A stretch of 64,000 nucleotides of DNA from Pseudomonas viridiflava. GTDB lineage: Bacteria; Pseudomonadota; Gammaproteobacteria; Pseudomonadales; Pseudomonadaceae. A model generated the notes under the pieces. The model was not told where the DNA came from. It made no database searches and worked only from the letters and a program-made list of their open reading frames with translations. A program made the position numbers and the translations under genes. Positions 63,651-64,000 of this stretch are shown here, piece by piece (position 1 is the stretch's first letter; the number at the start of each line of letters is the position of its first letter). Location: contig NZ_UTBZ01000001.1 of assembly GCF_900580865.1 (NCBI RefSeq), positions 558,001-622,000 on the forward strand, read 5' to 3'.

Positions 63651-64000
63651 TTATTTGCGGTCAAGCATCACCGGCAGTTGCGCAACCAGTTTGGCGTTAT
63701 TCAACGGCGCCCGAATAAACCCACGCTGCGTGCCATCCGGCCCGATCACCGCAAGGTTGCCGCTGTGATCCACCGTGTAATTCGGCTTACTCGTATCCGC
63801 CGGAATAAACGGAATACTCACCGCGTTCGCGACCTTCTGCAGCTCTTCAATCGAAGTCGGCGTCAGGCCAATAAACTGCGGATCAAAGTAACCCAGATAC
63901 TGCTTCAACTGCTTGGGGTTATCGCGGTTCGGATCAACGCTGACCAGCACGATCTGCAACTTGTCCACAGCGTCTTTGGGCAATTCACTCTTGATCTGCC
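63651..64000 (-). CDS. SCO1/SenC-family protein, 3' part only
   Basis: The reading frame is open to the window edge; 116 C-terminal codons are seen, starting QIKSELPKDAVDK. LQIVLVSVDPNRDNPKQLKQYL and the YTVDHSGNLAVIGPDG segment (with the copper-site histidine VDHS) identify a SCO/SenC thioredoxin-fold copper chaperone used in cytochrome oxidase assembly. The CxxxC metal motif would lie upstream, outside the window. The M-start at 63983 that a gene finder might give is an internal TTG. Confidence 0.9.
   Translation of the reverse strand, partial: QIKSELPKDAVDKLQIVLVSVDPNRDNPKQLKQYLGYFDPQFIGLTPTSIEELQKVANAVSIPFIPADTSKPNYTVDHSGNLAVIGPDGTQRGFIRAPLNNAKLVAQLPVMLDRK

Overview
The window is chromosomal DNA of a Pseudomonas, most likely of the P. 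fluorescens group. The evidence is gene order that, from memory, follows P. aeruginosa PAO1 blocks PA0016-PA0032 (trkA, rsmB, fmt, def, LysM, dprA, tsaC, qor, hemF, aroE, SulP, binding protein, betC, LysR) and PA5476-PA5505 (citrate carrier, gltP, Ivy, algB-kinB, ampDh2, dgcP, dsbA, cytochromes c4/c5, engB, polA, thrB, znu, met), high GC with strong GC3 bias, and many Pseudomonas-type REP hairpins at the 3' ends of genes. trkA-def normally lie close to oriC, and perfect DnaA boxes are dense in the first 21 kb.

Layout. 0.2-7.4 kb: core K+ uptake, rRNA methylation, translation initiation/maturation (rsmB-fmt, def), a LysM protein, dprA and tsaC. 7.6-12.75 kb: a compact five-gene cassette inserted between tsaC and qor, which are neighbours in PAO1. 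It encodes a LuxI/OlsB/FeeM-like N-acyltransferase, a heme-oxygenase-fold di-iron oxygenase, a BtaA/DUF3419-type 3-amino-3-carboxypropyl transferase homologue, an alpha-oxoamine synthase and a PaaK-like acyl-adenylate ligase. I know of no characterised pathway with this gene set, and it is the best candidate for an undescribed system. 12.8-21.2 kb: qor, hemF-aroE, then a choline-O-sulfate block (SulP carrier, ChoX-like binding protein, BetC sulfatase, LysR regulator).

21.2-36.4 kb: small metabolic genes, a CitMHS citrate carrier, TerC, a Na/Pi-PhoU family carrier, an M16 peptidase, a DUF5924 protein, a four-gene MCE (Mla-like) lipid transport operon, a fused SpmA/SpmB-type membrane protein and GltP. 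36.4-50.2 kb: an Ivy-family periplasmic protein with a variant inhibitory loop, two tiny membrane proteins, AlgB/KinB (alginate and virulence control), a CSS-EAL c-di-GMP phosphodiesterase, an AmpD-type amidase, the dsbA-EEP-dgcP operon, cytochromes c4 and c5, EngB, and between engB and polA a strong match to the small RNA ErsA with an AlgU-like promoter.

50.2-64 kb: polA, a DUF2782 protein, thrB, the zinc regulon (znuA divergent from zur-znuC-znuB with a Zur-box-like dyad between them), a lipoprotein, catalase KatE, the methionine ABC importer metN-metI-metQ, and the 3' part of a SCO/SenC-family gene cut by the window edge. No rRNA, tRNA, CRISPR array, transposase or prophage gene was seen.
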